Under the pieces are notes generated by a model that searched no databases, had not been told where the DNA came from, and saw only the letters and a list, made by a program, of their open reading frames with translations. Below are positions 1-11,167 of a DNA stretch of 64,000 nucleotides, piece by piece. The stretch's first letter is position 1; every line of letters begins with the position of its first letter. Source of the DNA: Ctenosaura bakeri (lineage: Eukaryota > Chordata > Lepidosauria > Squamata > Iguanidae); the NCBI GenBank assembly GCA_948474755.1, contig CAOLHI010002520.1, positions 124,001 through 188,000 on the forward strand, given 5' to 3'. Made by a program: the position numbers and the translations under genes.

Positions 1-108
1 TTGAGTCAGTGCATCATTTATTGCTGAGTCAAGTCCAAGTCAAGTCATTGAAGTGACTTAAGTCTGGCTTGAGTCCAAGTCAGTCAACTACACCACTGCT
101 TTACTGTA
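1..108. repeat. Degenerate GAGTC-AAGTC short-period repeat
   Basis: The first 108 bases repeat variants of TTGAGTC and AAGTCAAGTC with irregular spacing. This looks like a decayed simple or tandem repeat that continues off the left edge. It abuts a CR1 tail. No coding potential is seen. Confidence 0.45.
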
Positions 109-275
109 AAAGCTGTTCAGCATCACCTTGGAAGGTGATGGGTGTGCTCCTTCTTTGGAGGTCTTTAAACAGAGGTTAGATGGCCACCTTTAGCTGCATA
201 TTCCTGCACGACAGGAGTTGGAGTAGATGACTTTTGCAGTACTTTCCAAATCTATGATTCTGTGAGTTGCATAGC
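109..275 (+). mobile_element. CR1 LINE 3' end fragment
   Basis: The segment carries the diagnostic end of CR1 ORF2 and its short 3' UTR: a stretch reading as the motif TTTAAACAGAGGTTAGATGG (the conserved FKQRLD-type C-terminus), then a CR1-like 'CTGCATATTCCTGCA' block and the terminal ATTCTGTG-type repeat near 256-268. It is heavily 5' truncated, as is normal for CR1, and makes no protein. The same tail occurs at 41800-41955, 58600-58759 and 59940-60070. Confidence 0.75.
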
Positions 276-2407
276 ATCTGATAACTATCACACCCAATTA
301 GAGATAAAACTTCCCCCAGCAGAACACTAAAGTAATGTTTTGGTAAGTAGGAAGAACACCAGCACAGAATTACAAACGTATAAAGCAAGAGGTAGCTGAT
401 GTGGAAAAGGATGAGAACCAAATGGATAGTTTTAGATTTGGTAGTGACAAGATCGTGTAATTTTAGGAGTGATGTGCAGGGGGTGAAAACAAAAATGGAA
501 GGTATCAAGAGCAGAGGTAATCTGGAGGCATTATTTCTCAATATCTCTGTATTTACTTTGTAACTGTGAAGGACTAGTGTGGGCGTTAATAGTACTGGAT
601 TGGCACTTGGGAGATCCATGTTTAGTTCTTCACTGTATAATAGAACTTGCTTGGTAACCTTGGGCTGTTCACTTTGTCTCAGCCTGTTCTATCTCACAGA
701 ATTTGTTTTTATTGTTTATTTATATTTATTTGGTTATTATTTATTGTTGTGAGGTTTAATTGGGAAGGAGGAGAGCTGTTTATGTCACCTTGAGCTCATT
801 GGAATACAGATGGTATATAAATGTAACTAATAATTATAAGTAATAATAACTTAGTAACTGCTGTTTCACCTTAATTAAAATGGAAAGGGACAGTAAAAAA
901 TTCTGTTTCTTGGTTATTATTTTGTCAGGGGTTTCCAATGAAGTAGTTGCTAGCTTGCCCTCTGATCTGTATTCCATGTTCTAAGATGTTGATGAGCACC
1001 AAGTGACTTTTGTGCACTTATCAGTTTATCTGGAAACCTTGATATCTGTTTGAATGTCTGAATTCTCATGTTTGTGGATGCTGGAAATGTGTGAAGAATC
1101 TGATCTCATTCCCATTCTCATTGTAGGGATGTAGATCTTCATTTATTTCATTCTTGCATGTAAGAACAAAAAAATCCAGGACTTTTGTCTCTTCTGGGTG
1201 AGATTGTAAGAGCTTTTGTGCATTTTTATAGTTTTTTTTTTGTATCTCAGAGTTTTTTTACTGCACATTTTATGAACTTTGTGCATACTTTGTGAAGATA
1301 TTGTGAGACACTTTTATGTTTTCCTGTCATGGATGAGAAAGGAATGCAAATATTTGTAACATCTCTTTTCTTATTCTGTTCTATCTGTGAATTGACACAA
1401 TTTGAACTCCTTTTCTAGGCATATCTGGCGGGGGGGGGAACCATATTTGAAATGTGCACATAGAAAAATGCCCAAATTTCAAATGTGCAACAAATTGTTT
1501 AAGTCATTTTAATCAAAGGGAAGAATGCATTCAAGCCATCCAGACAGTTTAAAACATGTGCATAAACATGCATGCATTTGACGGGTGAAAAAACAAATGG
1601 AAAGATATTTTCTTCTTTATGGGGAAAAAAAATGAAACCAGAGATGGGCAGAACATGGGAGTGGACAAGGGAGGGCTTCTGTGGATCTGAACTGTACAGA
1701 TGTACACATCTCTTGTGGAAGGAAGCAGAAAATATTCTAGCAAAAGTGACTTGATCTGATCAGCCCCATATTCTGCACATTAGCTATGTGGAAAACAGCT
1801 TTGTGTGCTTTGCTTTGAATTATTAGCATGGGCGAACTTGAGTTTGATGTGCTGAGACATATTTACTTAGTGAGCTCCAGTGTATACAAACTAGTTCAGA
1901 TGGAACTTGCATTGAGTAGCTGTGGTTTCAGCAGGTAAACAGTACGATAACTTTTGGTCTGAACTGAGGTAGAAAGCTGTTGGGATAGGACAGGAGAAGC
2001 TGAGGGAATGATTGATAAACCCTGTGCACAAAAGCAGAATGAAGGTAGCAGAGTGCTGAAGATTGAAACTGATGACTAAGACAAGGTGAGATTAAGACAG
2101 AACAAGTTGCTCCTAGTTTCTGACAGTTGAGATACAAAAAAGATAGGTTTTGCTATGTTTCCTGTTTGTTGCCCTTGATTCAAAGTAAATTATCAGAAAA
2201 GAGAAGACAGACTGTTTTTTTAAACAAGATTTGATGCTCTGTACTTTCTCATGTGTTTCTAAAACCCCAACAATGGACAATCAGCTGTGACAGTGCCTGC
2301 AAGGGAAACTGTCATGTGAACAAATTCACTGATTTTAAAATGTAGATTAAAAATAAGAGACAAAACTGAAAGCTTAAAGCTTGTTGGTAGAATAATATAT
2401 CCTCTCT
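276..2407. other. AT-rich non-coding stretch
   Basis: About 2.1 kb of AT-rich sequence with only short chance open frames (at most about 150 codons, of low-complexity composition). I recognise no exon, RNA gene or transposon signature. A run of nine G residues is at about 1430-1438. Confidence 0.5.
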
Positions 2408-2472
2408 GTCCTTCCTTCCTTCCTTCCTTCCTTCCTTCCTTCCTTCCTTCCTTCCTTCCTTCCTTCCTTCCC
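2408..2472. repeat. (CCTT)n microsatellite
   Basis: About 15 uninterrupted CCTT units followed by a short CCCTCTGTCTCCCTCC pyrimidine tail. On the - strand it creates open frames that read as runs of Lys-Glu-Gly-Arg; these are artefacts of the repeat. Confidence 0.95.
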
Positions 2473-3111
2473 CTCTGTCTCCCTCCCTCCTTTGATGAAT
2501 AGGTTCTGTAGATTATATGAAGACCGTAAATACAATTGGTTAACAAATGGTTTCCTCAGACTGCATTGTTTCAAAAGCAATAACAGCAAAAAATAAAATT
2601 TATGTGTTGGGGGTAGAGGAGAGAGAAAATAGCCTCTCCAAGCCTCTTTTCCTCTGTCCAGTTTTCCTCTATCCAATCATGTGTGATTCCTACTTGCCCA
2701 ACTGCAGTGATCTCAGAACTGAAATCACTGGCTTATATGCCACAAGCCCAAGAAGATCATTCCCCTGAGTAGTTTAGATCCTATCAGTGTGAAGTGAAAC
2801 TAATATTTTAATATTTTTACAATATGCATCTGTTTACATTTTCTTAATTTTTTTGTGAATTTAATTTCTATTCACTCTGTTCAGAGAAATTATTTTGTAG
2901 CTCTTTGTAAAGCAACTGGTTTTCCACCATACTGAATAAATTTGGTATCATTTCAAAAAAATCTTATTTCATTACTCAGATATCAGTTCTTTTTTGTGGT
3001 CTCTGTGACTCACACAATTTGAATATCAGCGCCTGCACAGTAGCCTCTTTGTCTGAGTCTGATCCTGACAAGAGCTCTAGGCCTAGGGAACCCCATCTGC
3101 CCCCCTAAGGC

Positions 3112-3119
3112 TATATAAG
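3112..3119 (+). promoter_or_regulatory. TATA-like box in DIRS copy 0 left inverted repeat
   Basis: CTATATAAGG sits in the left inverted repeat, upstream of the gag remnant. The mirror copy in the right repeat (about 4419-4427) is in the opposite orientation. The GC-rich younger copies lack an obvious TATA box at the same place. Promoter function is inferred from position only. Confidence 0.4.
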
Positions 3120-3259
3120 GCCTCTTCCCATCATCGTCCTCAGTTCCTTTTCTTCCACTGTGTGAGCTGCATCTCTAGGAGCCTTCTATTGAGCAGTGTT
3201 TCTACTTTCGGTTTCTTGTTGACCTCCAGTCCTTCACCTCAGCTTCACCTACCGTTTTA

Positions 3260-3365
3260 TGGCATTGACAGCCTTCTTTAAGCACTGTTGTTCTTCTAAC
3301 ACCAAAATCCCCAACCGTGATAGGCACTTGAATGAACTGTTTAATTTGCATAGGGAAGGCTCACA
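3260..3365 (+). pseudogene. DIRS copy 0 gag N-terminal remnant
   Basis: A reading frame starting at the ATG near 3260 aligns by eye with the MSALFK... start of the Gag proteins in the other copies: it keeps an FFKHC-like start and the spacing of the HREG/SHN segment, but most of the zinc-binding cysteines are lost. It runs straight into recombinase sequence, which marks the edge of the internal deletion. Confidence 0.55.
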
Positions 3366-3379
3366 ACGTCTCCACTTGC

Positions 3380-4064
3380 AAGCCACATACAACTTGTGAC
3401 TTACTTCATGGAAGATAGCTTTTCTAGTCACCATCACCTCTGCCAGGAGGGCAGGTAAGCTCTGTGCTCTCCATGCAGATTGCCCTTACTTGCGCTTTCA
3501 TAGGAGAAGGTGATCCCAAGGCCAGACATAACTTTCCTGCCAAAGGTTGTTTCTGCATTCTATCTTAACCAAGATATAAGTCTACCAACCCTCATGCCTA
3601 ACCCCTCTTCTGACTTTGGATCACAATCTACACTCCTTGGATGTTCGGTATTCCCTCGCCTTCTATGTGCAGTGCACTGCAGACTACAGAAAATCTCAGA
3701 GACTCTTTCTTTGCTACTCTTCAACCAGGAAAGGACTCTCTGTGTCATCCCAGAGACTAAGCGGGTAGCTTCCACTATCAGATTGGCATACAAGCTAGCT
3801 GGCCAACAGCCCCCAGCTCAGTTGAGAAGCCACACCACCAGAGCTATGGCCACATCTGCAGCTTTCCTGAAAGGGGTTATTCTTCATGAGATCTGTAGGG
3901 CTGCCACATGGTCTCAGCCTACCACCTTTATTTCTTCTTATAAGGTTGATAACAGGGCTTCTAAAGATGCTATGTTTGGGAGGGCTGTGTTGTTTTCATC
4001 TATTCAGTGGCTTGTCACACAAATAAAGTTTCACGTATTGAAATGTCATGTTCTATTAAAATAG
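3380..4064 (+). pseudogene. DIRS copy 0 tyrosine recombinase, C-terminal fragment
   Basis: The frame keeps the catalytic-domain blocks of DIRS-type YR: a TSARRAG-like first arginine block (3435-3455), the PDITFLPKVVS block, then RSHTTRAMATSAAFLKG, where the H-x-x-R motif reads H-T-T-R, and ATWSQPTTFI. The position equivalent to the nucleophile tyrosine is in a diverged YKVDN context. There is a frame change near 3510 and the C-terminus runs to 4064. The N-terminal DNA-binding domain is absent, so this is a dead fragment inside copy 0. Confidence 0.75.
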
Positions 4065-4234
4065 CATTCTATAACAATAAAGTTATCACCTTGCTGAAGA
4101 GTAACTCCTTATGGTGCATAGTGTAAATCCTGTTGCTGTAAGTTTTCATAGTCTTACATGGTGAGCATACATTAGCTTGCTTGCCTATTTGCATGACACA
4201 CCTGCCTCCTACATCAGTAGCTTGCCAGTCTCCC

Positions 4235-4310
4235 AACTGTGTGAGTCACAGAGACCACAAAGAAGAAGGACAGATTGCTTACCTGTAATTGGAGTACTTT
4301 GAGTAGTTAT
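4235..4310 (+). repeat. DIRS copy 0 internal complementary region
   Basis: The sequence GTGAGTCACAGAGACCACAA followed by AGAAGAAGGACAGATTGCTT is the reverse complement of the element's left end joined to that of its right end. In DIRS elements this region is thought to template circle closure. Confidence 0.7.
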
Positions 4311-4580
4311 CTGTGAACTCACACAACCCTGCCCGACCTCCCCTCTCTGTCCTGCTATGTTCAATGCTCTGAGGCTGCTGCAGCAGCCACGGAACTGAGG
4401 ACGATAGTGGGAAGGGGCCTTATATAGCTTCAGGGGAGTGGGTGGGACTCTCACCAAAATGCTAGGCCTAGAGCTCTAGAAGGTTCCGAAGAGGCTATTG
4501 CGCAGACACAGATATCTCAATTGTGTGAGTTCACAGATGACCACTTGAAGAACTCCAGTTACAGGTAAGCAACCTGTCCT

Positions 4581-5142
4581 ACTAATACCTCTAAGGATTA
4601 AACTCACTTTTCTGTGCCATGAAACTCTTCACATTGGTATGTTTCATAGTTTTTAGGATTCACTCTAGTTAAACTGTTTTTAAACCACTTCCAAACATTT
4701 TTGAGAAAGTTGAAGATGTTGACTCTTTCTTCACTTGCTTTTAAATAGTGATACTGGTTCTGTTTGCATATCCAAGAAATACAACTGGGAGGTGGGAAAG
4801 TTAGATAAACTCTGACAACTCCTAGAAGGGAAGTGCAATGCTGCCTAACTAATTGCTATCTCCTGTAAATCTTTTGAGACCAGTAAGGTTCTCCCTTTGC
4901 TGTCTACGCTCAGCAAAGGTAGGTATAGGTAAGTTATCTTCTGTATGTGAAGGTGCAGGACTCTGTGCTGAATCTGGTGCTGCACTTTGTTCTGTCTCTG
5001 GAATTTGTGGCTCTATAAGCTCCTCTTGTTCAGCAGGTCCTGGCTGTTTCATTCTCCGAGTCAAAGTCCATTTCCATGTTCTGGAAGCAGGGCATGATAC
5101 TAGTAATGCTTACCACCTAACATTCTTGGTTAGCAAGAATCT
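4581..5142. other. Unassigned sequence between DIRS copies 0 and 1
   Basis: A short - strand frame (5064-4849, 71 codons) is acidic and Pro/Gln-rich (with PETEQSAAPDSAQSPAPS) and ends in a basic stretch. It has the look of a decayed retrotransposon polyprotein tail, but I cannot place it in a family. Otherwise nothing is recognised. Confidence 0.3.
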
Positions 5143-5312
5143 GTTCTTCTTCGTGGTCTCTGTGCCTCATACAATAGGAGCTTTCGCGCCTGTGCGGTAG
5201 CGTTCGGAAGATTCTAGAGCTCGTTGGCTTGGCGGGGAGCCCCTCCCCCTCGGTCGTACTGCGCATGCTCCTCACACCGAGCCACGGTCTCTCCTCAGTT
5301 CTTTCTTGTCCG
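5143..5312 (+). repeat. DIRS copy 1 left terminus and inverted repeat
   Basis: The element starts at GTTCTTCTTCG. The block from TCATACAATAGGAGC to TCTCCTCAGTTCT recurs inverted at 10979-11117. The inverted repeat is CpG-rich and carries GCGCATGC-like motifs; it probably holds the promoter. Confidence 0.85.
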
Positions 5313-5556
5313 CCTCAGCGTACAGAAGGTTCTTCTTGTTGGCTTGCGTTTTTCTTGCGTTTTTCTTGCTGCGTAGTTTTTTCGGATTTGGAATCGACCT
5401 CGGACCGTCTCTCGACTCTCCCTACGGACTTCCCTTCGATTTTGGTACATTTTTTCACGTTTTTCGATCTTTTTTCGCCTTTTCCCTCGGCTCTTTTTTT
5501 GGCTCGGTGCGGCGTCCTCCGACTCTCCCCTTCTCCTCGCCCTTGCCCCGCGTTTT

Positions 5557-7920
5557 ATGTCGGCGCTGTTTAAGTCCTGCGCCTCCTGTGGAAGGAAGGT
5601 CGCCCTTTCCAACCGACACTCGAAGTGTCTTTTTTGTTTGGGTGAAGGGCATAACGTCCAAACTTGCCCCGTGTGTAGGTAGTTCACCCACCAGACACTT
5701 CGGAACCGGGCGGCAAGGTTGAAGTCTTTTTGCTGGGAGCAGTCTCTCTGCGCCCAGAAGACCGAGTCCGTTCCGATGGAAAAAGGCCTTTCTTCGCCCT
5801 CCTCCTCTTCTCTGACAGCCGCCGGGACCTCGGTACCGTCGGTGTCGAAGCCCCCGGTACTGGTGATGAAGCTACCGAGGATCCCGAAGATCTCAATGGG
5901 TCGGTCACGAGACGACCCCACGGCCTCGTCCTCGAAACCGCTGACTTCTGCCCAGAAGAAGCGCCCAGCTACCGAGGAGGTACCGAGGGAGAAGAAAAAG
6001 AAGAGGAAGGAGAAGCGGCACCCTCCGGAGACCACCCGGCCACCGACCCCGCTGCCTACCCAGCCCGCGGGAGAGCCGGCCCTCTCCGACGTCCCGGAGG
6101 AAGAAACACCGCAGGCCCAGGAGGTCCTGGAGCTAGCGGATGACGACCAGCCCGTCGAGGCCACCCCCTCCCAGCCTCCGAAGTTAGTCGTGGAGACTGT
6201 GCTGCCGAGCCACCGTCCATCTCCGGAGCGCCACGTGGACACCCCGGGCCGGAGACGTTCCTCCCCCCGGCATGGCGAATCCCGATCTCCGGACCACTGG
6301 GCCAGGCCTCCATCCCCGCGGTATCGGGAGATGCGCCTGGAGAACGTGCGTGCGGGCGAGAGCGCGCACTCCCCCGGCTACTTGGGGAGATATGCGCTGG
6401 ACCAAGGATGGCACGAGCCCCCGGGCTCCTACTATTCCTATTCGCCCTCCTACCGGGACCGCTACCACCCGGAGCCGAGGTTCTGGTCGCCACGACCACG
6501 CTCCCGTTCGCCACCACGGGAGCGCCACTACTCTCGCCATGGGCGATCGCCCAGGGGAAGGTCTCCGAGTTCCCACGCGGCCCGGGAACCATCACCCCGC
6601 CGCAGACCGGTCTCCCCGCTGCCACAGACCACGGCCACGGCGACCAGACCGACCCCGCAGGCCACCCCGGCTCGAGCGGGAACCTCGGCCACGTCGACGA
6701 CCCAGGCGGTGGTACACCCGAAGCCATCGATACCGCCCCCGGAGACCGTGCCGGCCCCGGCGGTACCGCCCGCCGCTCCGCCGATGCAGCCAGCGCCGCA
6801 ACTGCCGAGAGCAGAGGAGAAGGCCGCGGAGCGTTCGCCATCCCCGTCCGATGACTCCTACGAATCGGACTCTGACTCCGCGGAATCCACGCCGTCCTCC
6901 CACGAGTCACCGCCGCTGGGTTTCGGGGACCCGCTCCCGGAATCGGCCCCGGAGGACGTGCGCCAGTTCTCCGCAGTCCTCCTTCGGATGGCGACGGCGC
7001 TCGGCCTCAAGGTAACGGAGCCCGCCCCGCAGGCGCAGGACCCGGTCTTCCAACACCTGGAGACCCGACCTCCATCGGCCGCGCCGCTCCCGTTCCTGCC
7101 GACCCTGGCGGATGCGCTGAAGCAACCCTGGGCCAAGCCGGCGTCCGCGCAGCCTATCCCACATAGGCTTGAACATCTGTACAGGACCCAGAGGGAAGGA
7201 GCGGAGTTCCTGTTCAACCACCCCGTCCCGAACTCAGTGGTGGTGGAGTCATCCCAGACACGGGGTGGCAACTGGGCCCACACCACCCCGCCCGATCAGG
7301 AAGGCCGGAAACTCGACGGCTTTGGGAGGAGGTTCTACTCGGCGGCGTCCCTGGTGTCCAGGACCGCCAACACCATGGCTTGCCTGGCGGCCTACCACCG
7401 GAACCTCTTCGATCGCCTAGGTCCTCTCCTGGCTGACCTCCCGGAAGAGTCCCGCGCATCCGCCACGCAGATCGTTGGGGAGGCCGTGGCCACCCAACAA
7501 CTCGCCACCTCGAGGCACGCCGTGGAGGCCACCTCGAGGGTCATGGTCGGTGCTGTGGCCCTCCGACGCCACGCGTGGCTCCGTTCCTCCGGCCTCCAGG
7601 AGGACAGCCATCGGAGGATAGAAGACCTCCCCTTTGACGGGCAGGGGCTCTTCCACACATCCACAGACGATGCCATGGACCACCTCGTCAAGGCCCGGCT
7701 GACGGCGAGGAAGATCGGGATCAACCAGCCTCCCCAGGCTCGCCGGTCGTCCCAGTCCAGGTCTTCGTGGCGGAGGTCCTCCTCGTCCTCGGCCTACCAG
7801 CCTCGGTCCCCGCGCTCGACTGCCTCCAGACCATCCGCGGCGTCAGCACAGAGGAGGCCCCACCGGCGGCAGCCGCCGCCGTCCAAGAAGTCTTCCTCGG
7901 GTGGGAAGGCGCGCTTTTGA
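5557..7920 (+). pseudogene. DIRS copy 1 Gag, one in-frame stop
   Basis: Start chosen at the ATG giving MSALFKSCASCGRK, shared with the other copies. The frame runs 787 codons with a single TAG at 5680-5682, in the zinc domain where copy 3 has Asp; after it the frame is open for over 730 codons. Domains in order: Cys/His-rich N-terminus (CASC...CLFC...H...CPVC), a charged Lys/Glu-rich basic patch, a Pro/Arg/Ser-rich middle with SR and RSP repeats, then a conserved C-terminal half (LGFGDPLPESAPEDV, HRLEHLYRTQ, FNHPVPNSVVVE). By analogy with other DIRS elements this is the nucleic-acid-binding structural protein. The adjacent RT frame follows at once. Confidence 0.85.
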
Positions 7921-9768
7921 TGCCTCCCGCAGGACACCACCGATGCCATCCTTCGCCCCTCCAGCAGACCTCATTCATCGTCCGGACCTGGCCAGGCACC
8001 TCGACCGATGGCGCGAGATCACCACGGACTCCTGGGTACTTACCATCGTCCGCCTTGGGTAAGCCATCGAGTTCCGGGATATTCCACCACGGGGCGTTTA
8101 CTACTCCACCCCGGCCAACCCGGCTCTGCTGGAGGAGATCCAGTCCCTGCTCGACAAAGGAGCGATCGAGAGGCTTCCACCCTCGGCCAGGACCACCGGC
8201 TTCTACTCGAGGTACTTTGCCGTACCGAAAGCGGACGGTCCCTACGCCCCATCCTGGACCTTCGGGGAGTGAACGAATACATCCCCCCAAGAGGTTCAAG
8301 ATGGTCACGCTGCCATCGATCCTCCCCTTCCTCCTACGAGGGGACTGGCTGGCATCCATAGACCTCAAGGACGCCTACTTCCACATCTCGATCCACCCCC
8401 AGCACAGGCGGTACCTGCGCTTCGCGATCGACGGTACCAGCTACCAGTACCGTGTCCTGCCCTTTGGACTCTCCACCGCATCCCGCGTGTTCACGAAGTG
8501 CATGGCTCCCGTCGTCTCCTTCCTGTGGACGAGAGGCGTCTCGGTCTACCCCATCTCGACGACTGGCTATTGGTGGCGTCCTGCAAAGACAAACTTTACA
8601 AAGACATTCACCTCACCTTGACGTGGCTCACCCGGCTCGGGCTCAAGGTAAACCCCAAGAAGTCCCACCTCGAGCCTACCCGCCTCCTCGACTTCATCAG
8701 GGCGACCCTCGATACCGGCCTCCCAGGCCCCGACGGTATCGGCCAAGACGCTGCAGCAGCTGCTCGGCTACATGGCGGCGACCACGGCCATCACCTACCT
8801 CTCCAGGCTCCGAGCGCCGCCCCTGCAGCACTGGTTCGTCAGAGTCTTCGACCCGCTCCGGGACGAGCAGTCCCGTCGATACCGCATTCCCCCCAAGATC
8901 CGGCAGACTCTCTTGTGGTGGCAGTCCCACCGGAACCTGATGTCAGGAATGCCGTTCCGCCAGCCCAGACCCACGGTCACGATAACGACGGACGCGTCCC
9001 TGCTGGGCTGGGGAGCCCACGCCGGAGATCTACGGGTCAAAGGCGCCTGGATGGACGGCGAGACGTCCCTCCATATCAACGCTCTGGAACTCCTGGCCAT
9101 CCACAAAGCCCTGATGGCGTTCCGGCACCTGGTGGCGGGCCGCTCCGTGCTGATCCTCACGGACAACACGACCGCCATGTGTTACGTGAACAGGCAAGGG
9201 GAACCCACTCCACCACCCTGCTGACCATCGCGCTCGCCCTCTGGGACTGGTGCGCCTCCCTGAGGATCCACCCGCTGGCGGTTCACCTGGCGGGTCAGGA
9301 GAACACCATGGCGGATGCCCTCAGCAGGGACACCTCCTCCTACCACGAGTGGTCCCTGGCCGACGACGCCTTCCGGATGCTTCGACACCGGTGGGGCGAG
9401 CCAACCGTCGACCTCTTCGCGACCAGCCAGAACGCGAAATGCCGACGCTTCTGCTCCAGGGCGGGGCACGATCCCCGCTCCATCGGCGACGCGTTCCAGA
9501 TACCGTGGGACGAGGGGCTCCTGTACGCCTTCCCGCCGTTCCCGCTCCTCGGCCACGTCGTATCAAAGATCATCGCGGACGGAGCAGACGCGATTCTGGT
9601 GGCACCGTACTGGCCAAGGCAGCACTGGTTCGGCCCCCTGATCGAGGCCTCCCGGGGAGGACCCTCAAGTTCCCGCTGGCGCCGGACCTGCTCTCCCACT
9701 CCAACGGCCAGGTGCTACACCCGGACCTTCCAGTATTGGCCCTCCATGCCTGGAGGATATCGCCGTAG
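7921..9768 (+). pseudogene. DIRS copy 1 reverse transcriptase-RNase H-methyltransferase-like, frameshifted
   Basis: RT blocks are visible in alternating frames: the SIDLKDAYFHISI catalytic aspartate block at about 8355-8395, VLPFGLSTASRVF at about 8455-8490, and a damaged active-site region where the YLDD equivalent is split by a frame change near 8550. RNase H follows (TTDASLLGWGAHAG, INALELLAI, LTDNTTAM, ADALSRDTSS at about 8985-9340), with all four acidic positions readable across frames. The last part (VDLFATSQNAKC, YAFPPFPLLG, VAPYWPRQHWF) is the DIRS N6-adenine methyltransferase-like segment. Several single-base indels break it, so no full protein is possible. Confidence 0.85.
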
Positions 9769-9769
9769 G

Positions 9770-10790
9770 CGACCCGGCCATCGGTACCGTCTTAACGGCG
9801 GCGAGGAAGGAATCGACACGGAGGAACTACCACTACAAATGGCAGCGGTTTGTCGCCTTCGCAGAGGAGCGGCGTGAGCTGACGTCCCCGGCCGGCCTCC
9901 GGATCGTTCTTCACTTCCTCCTCCACCTGCGTCAGCAAGGCCTTGCCTTCACCTCGATCAAAGTCTACCTCACCGCGATCGTGGCGTACCAACCGCCGAG
10001 ATCACCCTCCGCGGCGTTCTTCCGGGACGATACCGTCAAGCGGTTCCTGAAGGGCCTGCTACACCTCTACCCACCAGTATCTCCCCGTCGATAGCGACCA
10101 CCGTCGTGGTCGCTATCGCTGGTGCTATTGCAGCTCACGAGGCCGCCCTTCGAGCCGATGGCGACAGCGGACGACAGGCTTCTGGCGATGAAGACGGCGT
10201 TTCTCGTGGAAATCACCTCTGCCAGGCGAGCCGGAGAGCTGACGGCGCTGTGCTGCGACGACCCCTTCCTGGTCTTCCACCGCGACAAGGTCATCCTCCG
10301 ACCCGACGTCTTGTTCCTGCCGAAGGTGGTTTCCACCTTCCATCTCAACCAGGACATCGTGCTCCCGGCCTTCTACCCCGAGCCCACCTCGCCCCTGGAG
10401 CGGGCCCTGCCCTCCCTGGACGTCCGTCGGGCCCTTGCGTTCTACATGGATAGGACGGCGTCCTACTGACAGACACCTCACCTCTTCGTCTGCTATGGCA
10501 GACGCAAAAGAGGCCACAAGGTATCATCCCAGCGACTCTCCAAGTGGGTCGCGCTGACCATCCACTTGACCTACCAACTGGCCAAGAAGCCTCCGCCGGA
10601 CCTGCTTCGGGCCCATTCCACCAGGGCCGTGTCCACGTCCGCGGCCCTTCTGCGAGGGGTCGACCTGCCGGAGCTGTGTCGTGTGGCGACCTGGGCCCAA
10701 CCGTCGACCTTCATCCACCACTACAGGCTTGACTGCCGTTCCAGGCAAGATGCCCGGTTTGGTCGTGCGGTGCTGTCCTCTGTCCTCTAG
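9770..10790 (+). pseudogene. DIRS copy 1 tyrosine recombinase, broken
   Basis: The N-terminal core-binding part is readable as RKESTRRNYHYKW through HFLLHLRQQGLAF, and the catalytic part has TSARRAGELTAL (first Arg), the H-x-x-R motif as HSTR at about 10617, and HHYRLDCRS with the nucleophile tyrosine at about 10720. Breaks: a frame change near 10090 and a stop TGA at about 10467-10469. The fold and residues are those of DIRS-type YRs (lambda integrase superfamily), which integrate a circular DNA copy rather than cutting like an integrase. Confidence 0.85.
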
Positions 10791-10840
10791 GGTCTGGGAC
10801 CTGACCCACCATCCTACAGGTGAGCTATTCAGTCTCCTAT

Positions 10841-10930
10841 TGTATGAGGCACAGAGACCACGAAGAAGAAGAACAGGTTGCTTACCTGTAACTGTAGTTC
10901 TTCGAGTGGTCATCTGTGCCTCATACACAC
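10841..10930 (+). repeat. DIRS copy 1 internal complementary region
   Basis: TATGAGGCACAGAGACCACG then AAGAAGAAGAACAGGTTGC then a tail complementary to the right end. It is the reverse complement of the left end fused to the reverse complement of the right end, the hallmark of DIRS elements. Confidence 0.88.
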
Positions 10931-10974
10931 CCGCCCTGCCTTCCCCTCTCTTTCAGGTCCCATGTTCTTCGGCG

Positions 10975-11166
10975 GACCAGAACTGAGGAGAGACCATGGC
11001 TCGGCGGGAGGAGCATGCGCTGTACGACCGAGGGGGAGGGGCTCCCCGCCAAGCCAACGAATTCTAGAATCTTCTGAATGCTACCGCGCAGGCGCGAAAG
11101 CTCCTATTGTATGAGGCACAGATGACCACTCGAAGAACTACAGTTACAGGTAAGCAACCTGTTCTT
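10975..11166 (+). repeat. DIRS copy 1 right inverted repeat and terminus
   Basis: Reverse complement of the left repeat from AGAACTGAGGAGAGACC to GCTCCTATTGTATGAGG, followed by the right-end-only tail CCACTCGAAGAACTACAG and TTACAGGTAAGCAACCTG. Confidence 0.85.
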
Positions 11167-11167
11167 T

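Larger units (their letters stand above)
2996..4580 (+). mobile_element. DIRS copy 0: short internally deleted DIRS retrotransposon (older lineage)
   Basis: The left end starts GTTCTTTTTTGTGGTCTCTG and the right end finishes TTACAGGTAAGCAACCTG plus TCCT, the same termini as the larger DIRS copies but more diverged. Inverted repeats (about 3020-3155 and 4385-4545) include matching blocks AGAGCTCTAGGCCTAG and CTATATAAGGCC. An ICR is at about 4235-4310. Inside, a gag start remnant (3260-3360) is joined directly to the C-terminal half of the tyrosine recombinase (3380-4060), so the rest of gag, all of RT/RNase H and the YR N-terminus are missing. It is a non-autonomous deletion derivative. No target duplication is seen at its edges. 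Confidence 0.85.
5143..11166 (+). mobile_element. DIRS copy 1: near full-length, degraded DIRS retrotransposon
   Basis: About 6.0 kb from GTTCTTCTTCGTGG to AAGCAACCTGTTCTT. Order: left terminus and inverted repeat (5143-5310), gag (5557-7920), RT-RNase H-methyltransferase-like region (7921-9768), YR (9770-10790), ICR (10841-10930), right inverted repeat (10975-11125). It is much more GC-rich than its surroundings. It is more diverged from copies 2 and 3 than those are from each other, and its RT region has several frame breaks. No target duplication is visible at the flanks. Confidence 0.92.

Noticed and set aside
176..619. 147-codon frame on the - strand
   Set aside because: Hydrophobic low-complexity composition in AT-rich DNA that partly overlaps a CR1 tail; no domain and no splice or start context.
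2259..2676. Lys-Glu-Gly-Arg repeat proteins on the - strand
   Set aside because: Translation of the CCTT microsatellite.
5295..6242. 315-codon open frame on the - strand of DIRS copy 1
   Set aside because: It is antisense to gag in a GC-rich region, has low-complexity Gly/Ser/Arg composition and no family features.
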